From positions 46,213,913 to 46,277,912 of the forward strand of contig OY744533.1 in assembly GCA_963556195.1 (NCBI GenBank): a stretch of 64,000 nucleotides of DNA. Reading direction: 5' to 3'. The notes below the pieces were generated by a model, which saw nothing but the letters and a program-made list of their open reading frames with translations, was not told the DNA's origin and ran no database searches. Shown here one piece after another: positions 13,105 to 24,469 of the stretch (the first letter of the stretch is position 1; every line of letters begins with the position of its first letter). The translations under genes were made by a program, and so were the position numbers. This stretch comes from Sepiola atlantica (taxonomy: Eukaryota; Mollusca; Cephalopoda; Sepiida; Sepiolidae).

Positions 13105-13290
13105 GACGAGGGTGCTAATGGTGGTAGTGACAATACGGATAGAAATGGTGTTGGTGTTGGTGATGATATCACTGATAGAAATGATGTTGATGTTGGTGGT
13201 GCTTGTGACACAGATGATATCACTGATAGAAATGATGTTGGTGTTGGTGGTGGTGCTTGTGACACAGATGATATCACTAATCCTGACAAA
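13105..13290. repeat. ~54-60 bp minisatellite (GATATCACTGATAGAAATG)
   Basis: Three tandem units containing GATATCACTGATAGAAATGA, GTTGGTGTTGGTGG and GCTTGTGACACAGAT. The unit boundary is GATGATATCACT. The array abuts the LINE 3' fragment. Confidence 0.8.
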
Positions 13291-13396
13291 GGCAGAGACA
13301 AAATCCTCTATAAACTTCCTCTTCCGATGAACAAGAAGAAAATAAGAAAAAGAAAATACATTCTGATTAATAAAGAAAACTGCTTAAAAAATTGAC

Positions 13397-13930
13397 AGAA
13401 GCAAAAAGAGGAGAGAAAAAAAGAAAGAAAGGGTAGGTAGAGGGAGAGATGCATAGGAGGTAAAATAAAGAGAGGAGCGATTGGTAGAGAGGGAATATAG
13501 GGACAGATAGTGGATAGAGAGAGAGAGAGAGAAAGAGTAGGAGGAGGGAGAAAAGAGATAAAAGGAAAGAGAAAGGGAAAGGGGAGAGGAGATAGAGAAG
13601 GAGAGAGAGAGAAAGAGTAGGAGGAGGGAGAAAAGAGATAAAAGGAAAGAGAAAGGGAAAGGGGAGAGGAGATAGAGAAGGAGAGAGAGAGAGGAAAGAA
13701 GGAGAGAGAAATGGGGAAAGAGGAAAGAAAGAGAGAGGAGGAAGAGTGAGTAGAAGGAGAGAGAGAGAGTAGGAGGAAACAAAGATGAGAGAAAAGAGAA
13801 GGGGAGAGAGTTGATAAAGGCGAGAGAGAGAAGAGGAGAGAGAAGGGAAAGAAAAAAAGTGAAAGAAGAGAGATGACAGAGACAAAGAACGAAAGAGTAG
13901 GAGTGAAGAAGACAGAGGGAAAGAGAGAGA
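13397..13930. repeat. ~530-bp homopurine (GA-rich) tract with 80-bp tandem duplication
   Basis: The plus strand is nearly all A and G, with rare T in GAGTAGGAGG and ATAGA. A block with GAAAGAGTAGGAGGAGGGAG starts at 13531 and again at 13611, giving an exact 80-bp period. The apparent Ser/Leu/Phe-rich reading frames on the minus strand follow from the polypyrimidine composition. Confidence 0.85.
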
Positions 13931-14196
13931 ACTGTATGATTGTGAAAAGTGCCAATATCTTCCAGTTGCCTGTAGTTTGTATCCATCTAGCCTACCCACC
14001 CCCTTGCTGCTGTACGAAAGTGTCTTTAACCCACAGTATTGTACCCCCCCCCCTAATCCGAACCCATACGAAATACATGCCTGAATGAAAGCATAATCTC
14101 TACATGCCAGATGCTTAGTTAGCTTAATGCAACATTTTACTTATCTTTCATGCAATTCTCTCAGTACTTTTGTACATATATAGGTCCCTATTTACT

Positions 14197-14381
14197 TACC
14201 TCCCACAGGAGAGCAGAGTTCGACACAAAGTCGGTTTTTAATGTGGGGAAAATCCAACTGCCCAAAAAGGAACAGTTGCCTCAGTCTAGAAGGATTTATC
14301 CTTCACTGACCAAAGAAAGAATAGCTGAAGTGCAGAATCAGAATTAATACTACACTTTGGTCTTAGCCAAAAGGTTTCTTC
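14197..14381 (-). repeat. U2-headed SINE, family b
   Basis: On the minus strand it begins CCTTTTGGCTAAGACCAAAG and then TGTAGTATT. This matches the 5' end of U2 snRNA (CUUUUGGCUAAGAUCAAGUG, GUAGUAUC) with few changes. The U2 identity stops after about 35 nt, and an unrelated body follows: CCTTCTAGACTGAGGCAAC, GGATTTTCCCCACATTAAAA, then GTCGAACTCTGCTCTCCTGT. Too short and too chimeric to be a U2 gene, so a SINE with an snRNA-derived head is the best reading. Confidence 0.7.
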
Positions 14382-14399
14382 ATATCTGTCTGTGTATCC

Positions 14400-15100
14400 A
14401 TCTATCCATATATCATCCTGCTAAATGTCTGGTTTGGGTTGGCTGTTTGCTTTTACGGCATATCAACCCTTTTCGGGTTATTTAATGTCAAAACCAATCA
14501 TTTTGGTAAAAGTTTTTAGGTTTCAAGTTTTTATTATCTTCAGAGATTTATCCATGATGTAAATTTCTGTTTGGTTTCCTTATCTTAATTAGTTTCTGAT
14601 ATTATGTTATTTTTTCATGGTACATCAGGAAGCGTCAAGTCCAGTGAGTGTGCGGCCATCGTAACAGATAATTTTGCACTATCTAAAAAGAAAAGCTAAA
14701 ACAAAATGGCATCGTACAAGATTGCGTAATAAAAATGACGCAGTAATATAGTAAAACAAATTTTCATTTATTTTTTGGTGTATAAATTTTGTTATTATTT
14801 GAAATACAGTTTTGATGTTATTAAAATTTTAAAATAAATTCTAACCTTTTGAAGACCCTTTATAATGCAACAATGTGTGCTGCAATCACCATGAAGATGG
14901 CAACCGTGAATATAAAAAAGGTTGTGGGCATAGGTCTGCAGTTAACAACGACAAATCGAATATCCTTTAAGCATATCTGCACACAACTGTTTAAAGACTT
15001 GTTGAATAGTTAGGTGTAAGTTATTCGAGAGTTCTTGACCATCTCAAGCAGCTGTGGAAATTAAAGATGGTCGAGAAATGTGCGCCGGACGAAATAAAAT
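14400..15100. other. no gene seen
   Basis: Ordinary AT-rich sequence without recognisable repeat or coding signal. Confidence 0.35.
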
Positions 15101-15545
15101 GTGATTCAAACTAAAGCGTGGCAAGGAACAGAAAATGCAAGAAATTTCATAAACTACCCCCCCACCCCCAAAAAGTGATGGAACCAGCCTCGGCTAATAC
15201 CACACAAAATAGTCGTCAAGGGTCAAGGAGGATGGAAAGACCTAAAAGGGAGAGCACTAACCAGACCTCAACTGGAAGAGTGCGGAGAGGACTGAGACCT
15301 TGGTGAGGATTATTGCCATCCAAATCACAGAAAACCAATGGTCGTTGCCAGCGAGAAATCGATGGTAAGTGTCTGTTGTGATAATGCAAAGTCATTTGCA
15401 ATAGTTATCAAAAGAGGTGGGAAAGTACTGGACACCTGGAGAGACTTGTTGTCACTCAGACTCCAGGGAACACCACCGGTGATTATCAGTGAGCAATCAC
15501 TGATGATGACCTGTGTGAGAACTCCTAGTGAGTACATATAATAAT
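15101..15545. other. unassigned higher-complexity segment
   Basis: Less AT-rich than its surroundings and open for 60-80 codons in several frames on both strands, but no translated frame shows a known domain. A GATGGTAAGTGT at 15362-15373 resembles a 5' splice donor by itself, which is weak evidence. It could be a decayed element or an exon remnant; nothing decides between them. Confidence 0.2.
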
Positions 15546-15829
15546 AATAATTTAAAAAATACATCTATTTAATAATTTTCAAATATTAATGTTAGCGGGA
15601 CTTACCTATAAGTTACTCTTCAATCATCTCCCTAATTAAATTATTCTTCATAATCATGATAAGAAGTAAAGAAAAAAGAAAGAAAACATACAAAATACAA
15701 AAAAGACAAACGACAACATATCTCAGTTCGGATCGCTGTTTTTGAAATGAATGGTTTTCATCTTAAGAAAGCTCCTTGTTTTATAAGCTCCGAGGACTGA
15801 CTTTTATTCTAGATCTAAAATGGAAGACA

Positions 15830-15905
15830 TATCCAATCTGTTGTTACGTGGCTTTTGGTCTTGAGAAGCGGTGACTCATTAGTAAATAAGTAAGAAATAA
15901 TCACA
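15830..15905 (+). repeat. LINE 3'-tail fragment
   Basis: GGCTTTTGGTCTTGAGAAGC, then GTGACTCATTAGTAAATAA, matches the terminal block of the LINE ends at 23150-23590, 46780-47140 and 42840-42992 (reverse). Confidence 0.5.
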
Positions 15906-16061
15906 GTTGTTACAACTAGACGTTACTACCGATTGAGCTGACTACCTACAACATGTCAACGAGACTTTAGTCGTTTTTTTATCAAGCTATAGTAATACTA
16001 CACATCTAAAACAAGATTAGGTTGAAGGTTCCCAAAATTCATGCTAGAATTGTCCACATAG

Positions 16062-16440
16062 ACACGTGGCGCAACAGATAAAAGTGTTAAGTAATATGCA
16101 GTTTTAAATGACAGTCTTCTGAAGGTTGAAGGTTCAATCTTCACTGCAGGCGATACTAAGATAAAATTTAAAAGATTACTTAAGACTTCTATCCAGTAAT
16201 TGCTGACAGAACGAGGACAATCTACCCACGTGGATTAAATAAAGGGTTCAGTTCAAAATTCTGTATGGATTCTCGAGTTCTTCATAAAGATTTGTGAGTT
16301 CGACAAGATGAACCTGAAGAAGATTGGAGGTTACATCGGCCAAAATGTTGCGAACATAACATTTGAGATGATAACAGTAGTCCAAATGATCTAAATAATA
16401 CAAACTCTGTAAATTGTCTGTCCCATTACTTTTCAGAAAT
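16062..16440 (+). repeat. tRNA-Arg-headed SINE, most complete copy
   Basis: The left end looks like a decayed tRNA-Arg gene with the RNA polymerase III internal promoter: A box GTGGCGCAACAGATA at 16066-16080 and B box AGGTTCAATCT at 16130-16140. The body follows: GGCGATACTAAGATAAAATT, CAGAACGAGGACAA, GTGGATTAAATAAAGGGTTC, GAGTTCGACAAGATGAAC, CTGAAGA at 16314-16320, GGAGGTTACATCGGCC and AAAATGTTG. tRNA-Arg-related SINEs are known from octopus; this membership is inferred from motifs only. Confidence 0.7.
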
Positions 16441-16454
16441 ACCTTGTATGCATG

Positions 16455-16890
16455 CATATATCTCTATCTATATAAAGTTAGGTATGTTTATATGTTTATA
16501 TATTTGTATGTACAGGATTCACTCCTAAACTAATTAACCGATCATTATGAATTTTCGAAAATAGCTGTGAGGTGTAAAGGGTCTAAATGTGGGTTATATT
16601 TAGTTTAATTTAGTTTTATGCAAAGGGGGTAAAAGGGGGCGGTAGTGAAAATTCAGATATTTCCGATTTTTGTGAAATTTGAACAATAGGTATTAGAGAT
16701 CAATTTATAAATATTCCCCAAATTTGAGTTTCTTTGGAGTATTTTAAAGGGTATTTAGGGGCATAATATGGCCACAACTACCCATTTGAAATCTAAATGT
16801 ATCACATTTGCATTGAATTTGATACATAGTCATTGGACACCAATTAAGCAAGATTCCCATAATTTCAATTACTACTTATACTTAAACCTT
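16455..16890 (+). repeat. dispersed repeat R430
   Basis: Plus-oriented copy of the 430-bp family: AGTTAGGTATGTTTATATG, GTACAGGATTCACTCCTAAA, TTGTGAAATTTGAACAATAG, AATATTCCCCAAATTTGAGT, GCATTGAATTTGATACATAG. Closely parallels 59400-59805. No coding frame. Confidence 0.65.
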
Positions 16891-17042
16891 AAATTTTAAA
16901 CATTTAACTAGAATTAAGATAAAGATTCTAGATATAAGGTTTATTATATCTTGATTTGTGTAAGGGGACATAAAAATGGTGTAGAACTGTTCTGTTTGGT
17001 GAATTAGTTTTACTCGTCCTGGGACGAGTATTCTTCTAGTTT

Positions 17043-17045
<3 letters not shown>

Positions 17046-17104
<59 letters not shown>
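17046..17104. repeat. (TA)n microsatellite
   Basis: Roughly 29 TA dinucleotides. It sits immediately at the truncated left end of the LINE copy. Confidence 0.95.
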
Positions 17105-17106
<2 letters not shown>

Positions 17107-17574
17107 CATCTATTCATTTACAAATCTCCTTCGACTCAGGACTGTGCCCTGCTCGACTTTGTCTCTGATAGCATAGATGCAGCACTCTCCTTAGATCCTA
17201 GCACCCAAATACATGTATTTAGGGATTTTAATGTCTACCATCGAGATTGGCTTGGATACTCCAGCTATAGAGACACAGCAGGTAACAGCACACATAGTTT
17301 CTCCATTGCACACTTCCTTTCACAGATTGTCACTGTCTCGACCTGCCTCTCAGATCATGAGGATCAGCAAGTCTCACTTCTCGACCTATTCTTGACCACA
17401 CTTCCTGAGGCTTGCATGACGAATGCCCATAGCCCACTCGAGAACGCTGATCACCTTGTGATAATGGTTGATATCACCCCAAACCAGACAACCGTTACTC
17501 AAAATGACAAGATACTTCAAACAGGTAGATTGAGAATCCATCAGAGATCTCATCAGAGACACCCCATGGAGTAA
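17105..17574 (+). pseudogene. LINE AP-endonuclease domain, C-terminal half
   Basis: The translation contains HVFRDFNVYHRDWLGYSS, corresponding to the GDFNxHH block of apurinic-type endonucleases of non-LTR retrotransposons, here with Arg in place of the usual Gly. LLDLFLTTLPEACMTN and NADHLVIMVDITPN follow, the latter replacing the usual S-D-H motif with A-D-H. The N-terminal half is missing, and the frame begins directly at the (TA)n block. The frame breaks near 17574 before the RT, so this copy is dead. Confidence 0.75.
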
Positions 17575-17899
17575 AACTTTTTTCTCTCCCTGCTGATCAG
17601 TGCGCAAATGGGATAACCGAATGGGTCAAAGCAGGCATTGAAGCACATGCAAGCCCCACTCTTGTCAATAGTTCACTTCGACCTGTAAAGCTGCTATTGC
17701 TCAGAGGTAGTAAGCATTAAGCCAATTCAACCGCCATAAGTCAACAACAAATAGACAGAAATTCATAGCATCAAGAAATAATTGTAAAAGTGTAATCGCC
17801 ACAGCTAAGAGAATATATACCGAGATGACCAGAAAATGCATTGAGTCACAGTAATTATGAATTCGCAATTTCTGGAAAATATATAATAGTGTCGTTAAT

Positions 17900-18760
17900 A
17901 ATGGGCAATCAACAATTCCTCCACTATCAAACCACAATGATGTTGTTTGCACGGCAACTGATAAGGCTGAACCACTTGCCCAGCGGTTTGCCTTGAACTT
18001 TATCTTGGACTCTGCAAGCCGCTTCCTCCCAAATTTCCCATTGTGGACTGAAGCCACACTTGATGATCTGATCATCACCCCTTCCCATGTTGTAGATATC
18101 ATAAAAAACCTTCACACCTCTAAAGCATGTAGGCCTGATCTTATCCTTGTTATAGTACTCAAAAAATGCTCTGCTGAGCTGGCCCCTGTCCTCTTCAAAC
18201 TCTATAACAAATGACTAGCCGAATGTTTCTTCCCTGATAGCTGGAAAATTGCCCCTGTTGTACCAGTGTTCAAGAATTCATCGCTACATCAGTCTACTCT
18301 CGCTCTTCACTAAAATCTTTGAATCTTTAATCAATCTAGCGATAGTCCGCCACCTTGTTAATGCTAAACTTTTTTCTGACAATCAGTATGGATTTAGGCC
18401 AGCACGTTCTACTGTGGATATCCTAACGGTCATCTCTGAATGCATATACCATACATTGGACAAGGCAAATGATATAGCTAAAGTCTTTGACAAGGTTTGG
18501 CATGAAGGTCTTCTCATGAAAATTAATTCATATTGTATTACTGAACGAGCATTTAATATAATTAGATCCTTCCTAGCCAAAAGAAAGATCCAGGTTGTCA
18601 TCGATGACCGTACATTCAAACAACATGACATTAATGTTGGTATACCCCAGAGGTCGATCCTTGGACCTTTATTGTTCCTGATTTTCATAAACAACCTCCC
18701 TTATGAAATTGTGTCCGAGATGGGCATATTTGCTGATGACACCACAAGGCAATGACTGAA
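17900..18760 (+). pseudogene. LINE reverse transcriptase core, frameshifted
   Basis: Two frames together cover RT motifs. 17993-18214 has the pre-RT block LHTSKACRPDLILVIVLKKC. 18249-18755 has SLLSLFTKIFESLIN, NQYGFRPARSTVDILTVISE, KVFDKVWHEGL, GIPQRSILGPLLFLIFINNL and IFADDTT. The catalytic A-D-D of motif C is intact, but the usual G-V-P-Q-G-S has become G-I-P-Q-R-S, and a stop follows soon after. It belongs with the endonuclease fragment upstream and the C-terminal fragment downstream. The style is that of jockey/CR1-like LINEs; the clade is not determined. Confidence 0.85.
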
Positions 18761-19074
18761 TCTATAGAAAATGACCTCCAGTCTGTAGTCGAATAGAAAC
18801 ATAGATGGTATCATTTAATGCTATTAAGACAAAGCTCCTTTCTTTTAACAATTATAAGAAACCTTTTTAGCCACCGATTGCCATGACAAATAGCACCCTA
18901 CCCGAGAGTCTTGCATTCAAGCTCCTCGGCCTACCATTCACAGTTAAAATGAATTGGAATACATGCATAAAAGTTACTGCCAAGGCTGCTGCAAGGTAAG
19001 TAGGCTCCCTCTAACATGCTAGAAAACTTCTCACACCTGCCAGTATCCCATATCTCTACAAAGCAACCATTCGC

Positions 19075-19512
19075 CCAGGCATGGAGTATTGTTGCCACAT
19101 CTGGACTGGTGCACCAACCACTAGTCTCTCCCTCTTAGACAAGGTCCAACTCTCCACGAAGCTCCAGCCCCTGTCCCATCACTGCAATGTTGCATTCCTG
19201 TGCTTGTTTTACAAGTGCTTCAACGGAATGTGCTCTGAGGAACTTGCGGCTCTGGTGTCTCTGCAATGTAAATACACTAGACTACCCCGACAATCAACTA
19301 AATCCCATCCCTTCATTGTGAAGGTCCCTGGTCCCCAGATGATTGAGGGCTTTCTACTGTAATAGCTTCTTTCCTCGAACTGTTAGCCTTTGGAATTCCC
19401 TCACTGCTCCCTGTTTCCCCGACTGTATCAACATTCAAAAAATTAAATGTAATGTGAACAAGCATCCCGTTGCACAGCTACTCACTGAGGATGCCTCCTA
19501 TAAATCTGACCT
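19075..19512 (+). pseudogene. LINE C-terminal region
   Basis: MEYCCHIWTGAPTTSLSLLD, then PLSHHCNVAFLCLFYKCF and CSEELAAL, parallel the fragments at 12597-13085 and 62010-62430. The frame ends at 19362, and the homologous LWNSLTAPCFP-like peptide continues in another frame to about 19440. This completes the LINE that starts at 17105. The body of the element is thus about 2.4 kb and carries several stops and frameshifts. Confidence 0.75.
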
Positions 19513-19559
19513 CTAATTCGCAGTAGTCCTTACGTTTCAGCGGCAATGTGCCCCCTTGT

Positions 19560-20230
19560 TTGGACTGAATAAAAGTATTTAAAAAATCTATTTCTGTTTT
19601 TTCTTTCATTAAAATTTAAAATTAGATTTTTGATTAAACTAAGTGATGCCTAAGGAGACATATTGAATAAATAAAGGAGTCTATTTATGTAATTTAATCG
19701 GATAGAATTTAAAAAAAAAGCTTGTATAGCCATGACGGCATTGAAAAGAAATACAGATTTTTTTTTTTAGTTAAAAATAATGAAGCAGTTGCGATATTTG
19801 CCTGTAGGAAAAATGTCAAAAATCACACTGAAAATACAAGAGATCTTAATAAGTTTCCTGGATTTTCCATCTTTCGCAAATTATTTCATTGGAACTATCC
19901 TGTTAAAAACTCAGTGGGTGACAGCTATTGGCCATTATTATTTTTGACATTTCCTCGATGATTGGGAGTGAGATGTGATGCCGTGTTGAAGTTCCTTGGT
20001 TAAATTAATCTTTGCTCATGGTTTACGAAGATTGAATTCTATCCAACTGATAATTTAATACACTTGAATTAACATGGCACAGGGTCATCAAAGACGGCTA
20101 CTCCTTCACAATAGAAATTACTTCACTAATGAAGAGGTTTCCAAGTCACTGCCTGCAGAAATTAACAACAGAAGTCTTGTGTCTGATTTTATCTATTAAG
20201 AAAGAAGAGGAAGAGGAGGGAGGAGAAGGA
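19560..20230. other. no gene seen
   Basis: AT-rich sequence after the LINE 3' end. One short frame at 19722-19961 has no recognisable domain. Confidence 0.35.
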
Positions 20231-20235
20231 GAAGG

Positions 20236-21060
20236 AGGAGGAAGAGAATCATCATTATCATCATCATCTTCATTATCGGTTTAACGTCCGTTTACATGCT
20301 GACATGCATGTAACAACTTTTAGAAATTGACTTCCAAACTAACCTATCTCTGACCAGGTCTTTATTTATCCCTCTTTCTCTCAAGTTCATTTTTATCACT
20401 TCTTCCCATGTTTTCCTTAGTCGTTATGAACTAAACCTGCTACCTCAACTGTTCTACATCTACTAACCAAAGAACTCTCATCTACTTTTAATGTGGCCAT
20501 ACAATAGAGTCTCCTATTCTGCACACATATCCCTATACTGTCCAGATTTAATCTTTCTCTGAGGTCATCAGATATAAGCCGATATTTAAAACTCACACAT
20601 CCATCATATCATTCTCATATCATTTTCTCCATGCAACACATGTCCTCAACCCTCACTGGCCAGGTGTTACTACCATACATCATCACACTGAGTACACATG
20701 CCTGATAGACTCTTCTCTTGGTCGACAGTAGTAACGCTCTGCTGGTTAGTAATGGTAGAAGTTTCTGAAGATATTCCATCCATTTCTAACTTTTGCAATC
20801 ACACTAGCACCTGCTCCACCCTGTGCTCCAATTGTATCACCAAGGTAACAAAATTTCTGAACAACCTCAATAGCTTTGTCATTCAGATTTACCTTTTCTA
20901 CATCCGAGTTCTCATCCATCTTCATTGTTTTCATGGTTAAAAAATGTTGATAATTGACGAGGGAAACTTTATCAAACTTTATCAGGAAACGATATGTCCA
21001 GATGAAGACAAGCACAGTGTTTAAGAGGTTTACTCGGTTATGCCAAAAGTTCAATAACTG
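20236..21060 (-). pseudogene. LINE 3' fragment (LGDTIGAQGGAGAS type)
   Basis: On the minus strand the protein shows DENSDVEKVNLNDKAIEVVQ, then FCYLGDTIGAQGGAGASVIA and VRNGWNIF, the region following RT motif C in a second LINE type. Downstream, minus-strand DNA encodes relics of MYGSETW/MRMIRW and ends in a (CAT)n tract near 20250-20280 (plus strand), its 3' tail. The same family occurs at 31720-32060 (+), 40631-41095 (-), 51971-52720 (-), 53000-53290 (-) and 58880-59100 (+). Confidence 0.75.
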
Positions 21061-21064
21061 ACGA

Positions 21065-22740
21065 CAGTGTCAGTATTTACCTTATTTTCTATATTATATA
21101 ACAAACTAGAGAGAATGGTGATTCGAATGAAGTGTGCATGCATGAGTAAACCGCCTATGCACAGAGTGACCAATCAAATGTGTACGCATCAAGAAAACTT
21201 TCTACAGAGTTGTCTATAAAAGTACCGGTTCGAAGAGAGAAACACATGAAATAGACATAAAAGTATATTTGACAAGATTTTGCTTATGGGCGCGTGGAAA
21301 AGCTGATTTTGCTTACATAAAATCAGAGTGCACACTTACGAGTCACAACTCAATAGTCAAAGTGAGAGTTACTGCCCCTTATTTACCTCTCATACAGTAA
21401 AAGACAAAACAAACTTTTTTTCGTACTTTTAAAATACAAGCACCGGTTATTATCTTTAAGATAATGTCTATCAAAATAATCCACAGATTATTCTTGAACC
21501 GAAGAGGGCCATCACAACCGAAATAAGTCGTATCCAGGTGCGCTTGTAATGCAGGGGTGCACATTTGGAGATTTATAACTGAAACTTGGTGTACAAGTCA
21601 GGCATAGATTGAAGTTTATTTTTACTAATTATGGTTGGATTTGTAGAAAGGATTGTGAATTTTATTAACAATTCCATGGGTGGCATTTCATTTTATTTTA
21701 GAGGGGGGGGTCGCTCTGTAATTCAAACTGAAACCTAACAAACACAACTTCTTATAAAGATGCATACACGCATCGAAAAAAAGACAACCGGTTTCTGCCT
21801 ATTTTGTTAGATTTATTTTGCTCGTTTTTAAATTTTATTCCTTTAATTTTAATCAGACTATCCCCCTCAGCTACGTTCTCTTTAAAATATTCTAAACGAG
21901 CGAATAACATTTGATTCATAAATAACGAAACAATACCCCCCCCCCCCCACCAAAAGAAGAAAAACAAAAGTGTTCCACTTTTATAATTCTGATGGACATT
22001 TATTACCGAAGGTCAGAAGCTGTATAAATCTTACATCGCTGTACAAAGGGCCTCGGGATATTCCCACAAAACTGATATAAAACTTGATTAAAATGCTATA
22101 AATATTCAAACACTGAATATGGAATTTTCCGTAAAGAGAGAAGAAATACTTTTCCAGAAAAAATTTAAACATTAAGAAATAATACATATTAAAATCAGAA
22201 GGTGTCCAAAGAAAGGTGACTAAACCAATAAAAGGAATAAAGGATCTCAATTATAAAAATAGACATAAATCCTTAGGTTTGTTGTATAATTGATTGGTTA
22301 CGCCAACTAGATGTTATGTTCATAGGGGGTTTAACATGTAAACAGGATGCATTGTAGACAAGGATAAGCAGGGTCCAGGTGGTTAACCTTTTGGGCCATC
22401 TGACTAACTTGAGAACTAAGCTTAGTAAAAATGATGTCAGATGAGAGATTTGAGACGACAAGATTCTTTAGTCGGCATGGAAAATATGTAATGAGCAGAC
22501 TGATTTTGAGATGTCCTAAAATCCATGTTAACGAAATGATGCACTTTCAAAAGTCTTCTTCTGTCCTTCTCTCTTTACCCCTCCCATCGCCCCTTTGTTG
22601 TTTTACAGCCCAAAGATGAATGCGGAAAAATAAACGATCTTCTCCCGTTGAAACGACTTTTGATTCAAGCTGGAGAATTACCATTGGTCTGGGAGGACGA
22701 CCATCACATGCGTGGACACAGTGACACTGATCAGGAGGGC
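21065..22740. other. no gene recognised
   Basis: Mixed AT-rich DNA with homopolymer G and C runs (21703-21710; ~21936-21948). Several frames of 60-90 codons on both strands have no recognisable domain, and their mutual overlap argues against coding. Confidence 0.35.
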
Positions 22741-22744
22741 CAGA

Positions 22745-23010
22745 TATGCTTATTTATCTCCTCTTCAGGATGTTGGACACAAGGTCAGGTGAGGATTTGA
22801 AAAGCCAGCGCACTAGAAGAAATACACTTTGGCCTAAAAAAAAAATGCCCGAGCAGTCCCGTCGACACTCACTGGTAGGGGTGCATCAGGCGATTAGCAA
22901 TAAACTAACCCTTTTTCAAAGAGAGAAGGTAAAGCCTGGGAGGGTGGATCTCCTAGGATTGCACAAATCTATACCTCAACCCGACAGAAGCAAGGTCACT
23001 GTCGAACTGA
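22745..23010 (-). repeat. U2-headed SINE family a, head missing
   Basis: Shares with 50485-50820 (reverse) the blocks GACACAAGGTCAGGTGAGGA, TTTGAAAAGCCAGCGC, GGGGTGCATCAGGCGATTAG, CAATAAACTAACCC and AAAGCCTGGGAGGGTGGATC. Similarity stops after about 23010, before the U2-like head. Confidence 0.65.
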
Positions 23011-23149
23011 TTGCCGAGGACGTACCCTCGACTGGTATGAACAACACCTGCTCATGCTGTGCCAATAGAGAGTATTATGGGAGTATTGGAGTCCTCTGGG
23101 CTCGTTGCTTATATAACATGTTAAACTTCTTGACTAGAGAGAAAAATGG

Positions 23150-23590
23150 GGGTAGGCGACTTATTTCAAACTTTCAAACTAATTAATGGTTTATATAAAT
23201 ATGAAGCACACATCTTTTAATATCTCTCATCACGCTGGATATTCATTAGCAAGAACGGTTTTAATCCCCAGTTCCTCATTGTAAAACATTTACAGCAAGA
23301 ACTCATCTTCTGCAAAGAACTTTCCGTGTGCCTAACATCAAACGAAATTTCTATGAACAGGGTTCCTTTTCAAGAACTTTCCGTGGAACACGTTACCACA
23401 TGTTTTCGTTCCTTGCATACTATAAAACAGTCATCTTAAAATCCAATGCCAATAAATACTTGTCATAAACCGTCCTGATAAGTCATCAAATTCTCTCATG
23501 ATATTCTTCATCATTCAGCTGACAATCGATCTATCTTATTGACGCTTATCTTTGAGTGGCTTTTAGCCTTTATAAGTGGTGACTAATTAG
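23150..23590 (+). pseudogene. LINE 3' end (NTLP family)
   Basis: A short peptide GDLFQTFKLINGLYKYEA near 23155-23215 matches the conserved R-x-D-L-x-x-x-F-K-x-x-x-G segment downstream of LINE RTs. Further along, other frames carry FPWNTLPHVFVP. The DNA tail TTGAGTGGCTTTTAGCCTTT, then ATAAGTGGTGACTAATTAG, is shared with 46780-47140 and, reversed, 54840-55260 and 42840-42992. Multiple stops make it a relic. Confidence 0.65.
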
Positions 23591-23769
23591 TAAAAAAAAC
23601 ATTAATAAAATCTACCACACGTTTAGATTTTTTTCTAATAGAGTAATATACTTTTGGAGCAAATTTCCTCATCCAGTTCAAAATAATGTAAATCTAATGT
23701 AAATTATTTTAAAGAATAAACTGAATGAATTTGGTAAACAATTAATTTACAATGACTTCCGTCTTCTTT

Positions 23770-24415
23770 TTTTTTGGTCCCCCGATTTATAAAATCGGGA
23801 GACTTATGTTTCGAGGCATGTCCGTCCGTACGTCCGTCCGTACGTCCGTCCGTCCCTCCGGATTTTTCTCCGCAACCATCCATTGAATTTCTCTGAAATT
23901 TTGCATGAAGTTGTAACTTTGGTCATATTAGAAAGTGACATTCTCTGATTTTTGAAAGAAAATCTGGTTAGCCCCCCAGAGGGTCAAAAGGCCCCAAAAT
24001 GGCAAAAAATGACATTTTTTGCTCCATAACTTTTCATCCATCCATTCAATTTCTCTGAAACTTGGCCAAAAATGTGGAGGTAATTGTTCCTAATAGAAAA
24101 TAAGTATCGCTGACCTTGGAAAAAATCTGGTTCGCACCCCCAGGGGGTCAAAAGCCTCCAAAATATCAAAAACATTACCCTTTTCTCCCATAACGTTTGA
24201 TCCATCCATTCAATTTCTCTGAAACTTGGCCAAAATGTAGAGGTAATTGTTCTGGAAATAAAATGAGCATCCTTGACCTCAGAGAAATTCTGGTTCTCGC
24301 CCCCAGGGGGTCAAAGGGGGGTCAAAAATGCCCCAAATTGCCCAAATTTATTGCATTTTACACTCGCCACATCGAGTATACAGAGGGGGACCACGCACTC
24401 GCGGCTTGTTTCTAT
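23770..24415 (+). repeat. dispersed repeat with ~160-bp internal tandem units
   Basis: Begins GGTCCCCCGATTTATAAAAT, with a short self-complementary CCCCGATTT/AAATCGGG hairpin, then (GTCC)n GTCCGTCCGTACGTCCGTCC. Three degenerate units follow, each with CCATCCATT(C/G)AATTTCTCTG, a GGTAATTGTTC-like segment and CCCAGGGGGTCAAA, spaced ~160 bp (about 23877, 24037, 24204). No coding frame. Confidence 0.7.
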
Positions 24416-24469
24416 TTATTTTACATCATTTTTCCCTTTTTCAGGGATCAGATGTTTTCTGATATTATG

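Noticed and set aside
13308..13999. Ser/Leu/Phe-rich minus-strand frames of 200-215 codons
   Set aside because: All three minus frames are open together across a polypyrimidine tract, which is a composition effect.
22746..23186. 146-codon plus-strand frame
   Set aside because: It lies over a minus-oriented SINE, and related SINE copies give similar short frames by chance; no domain is present.
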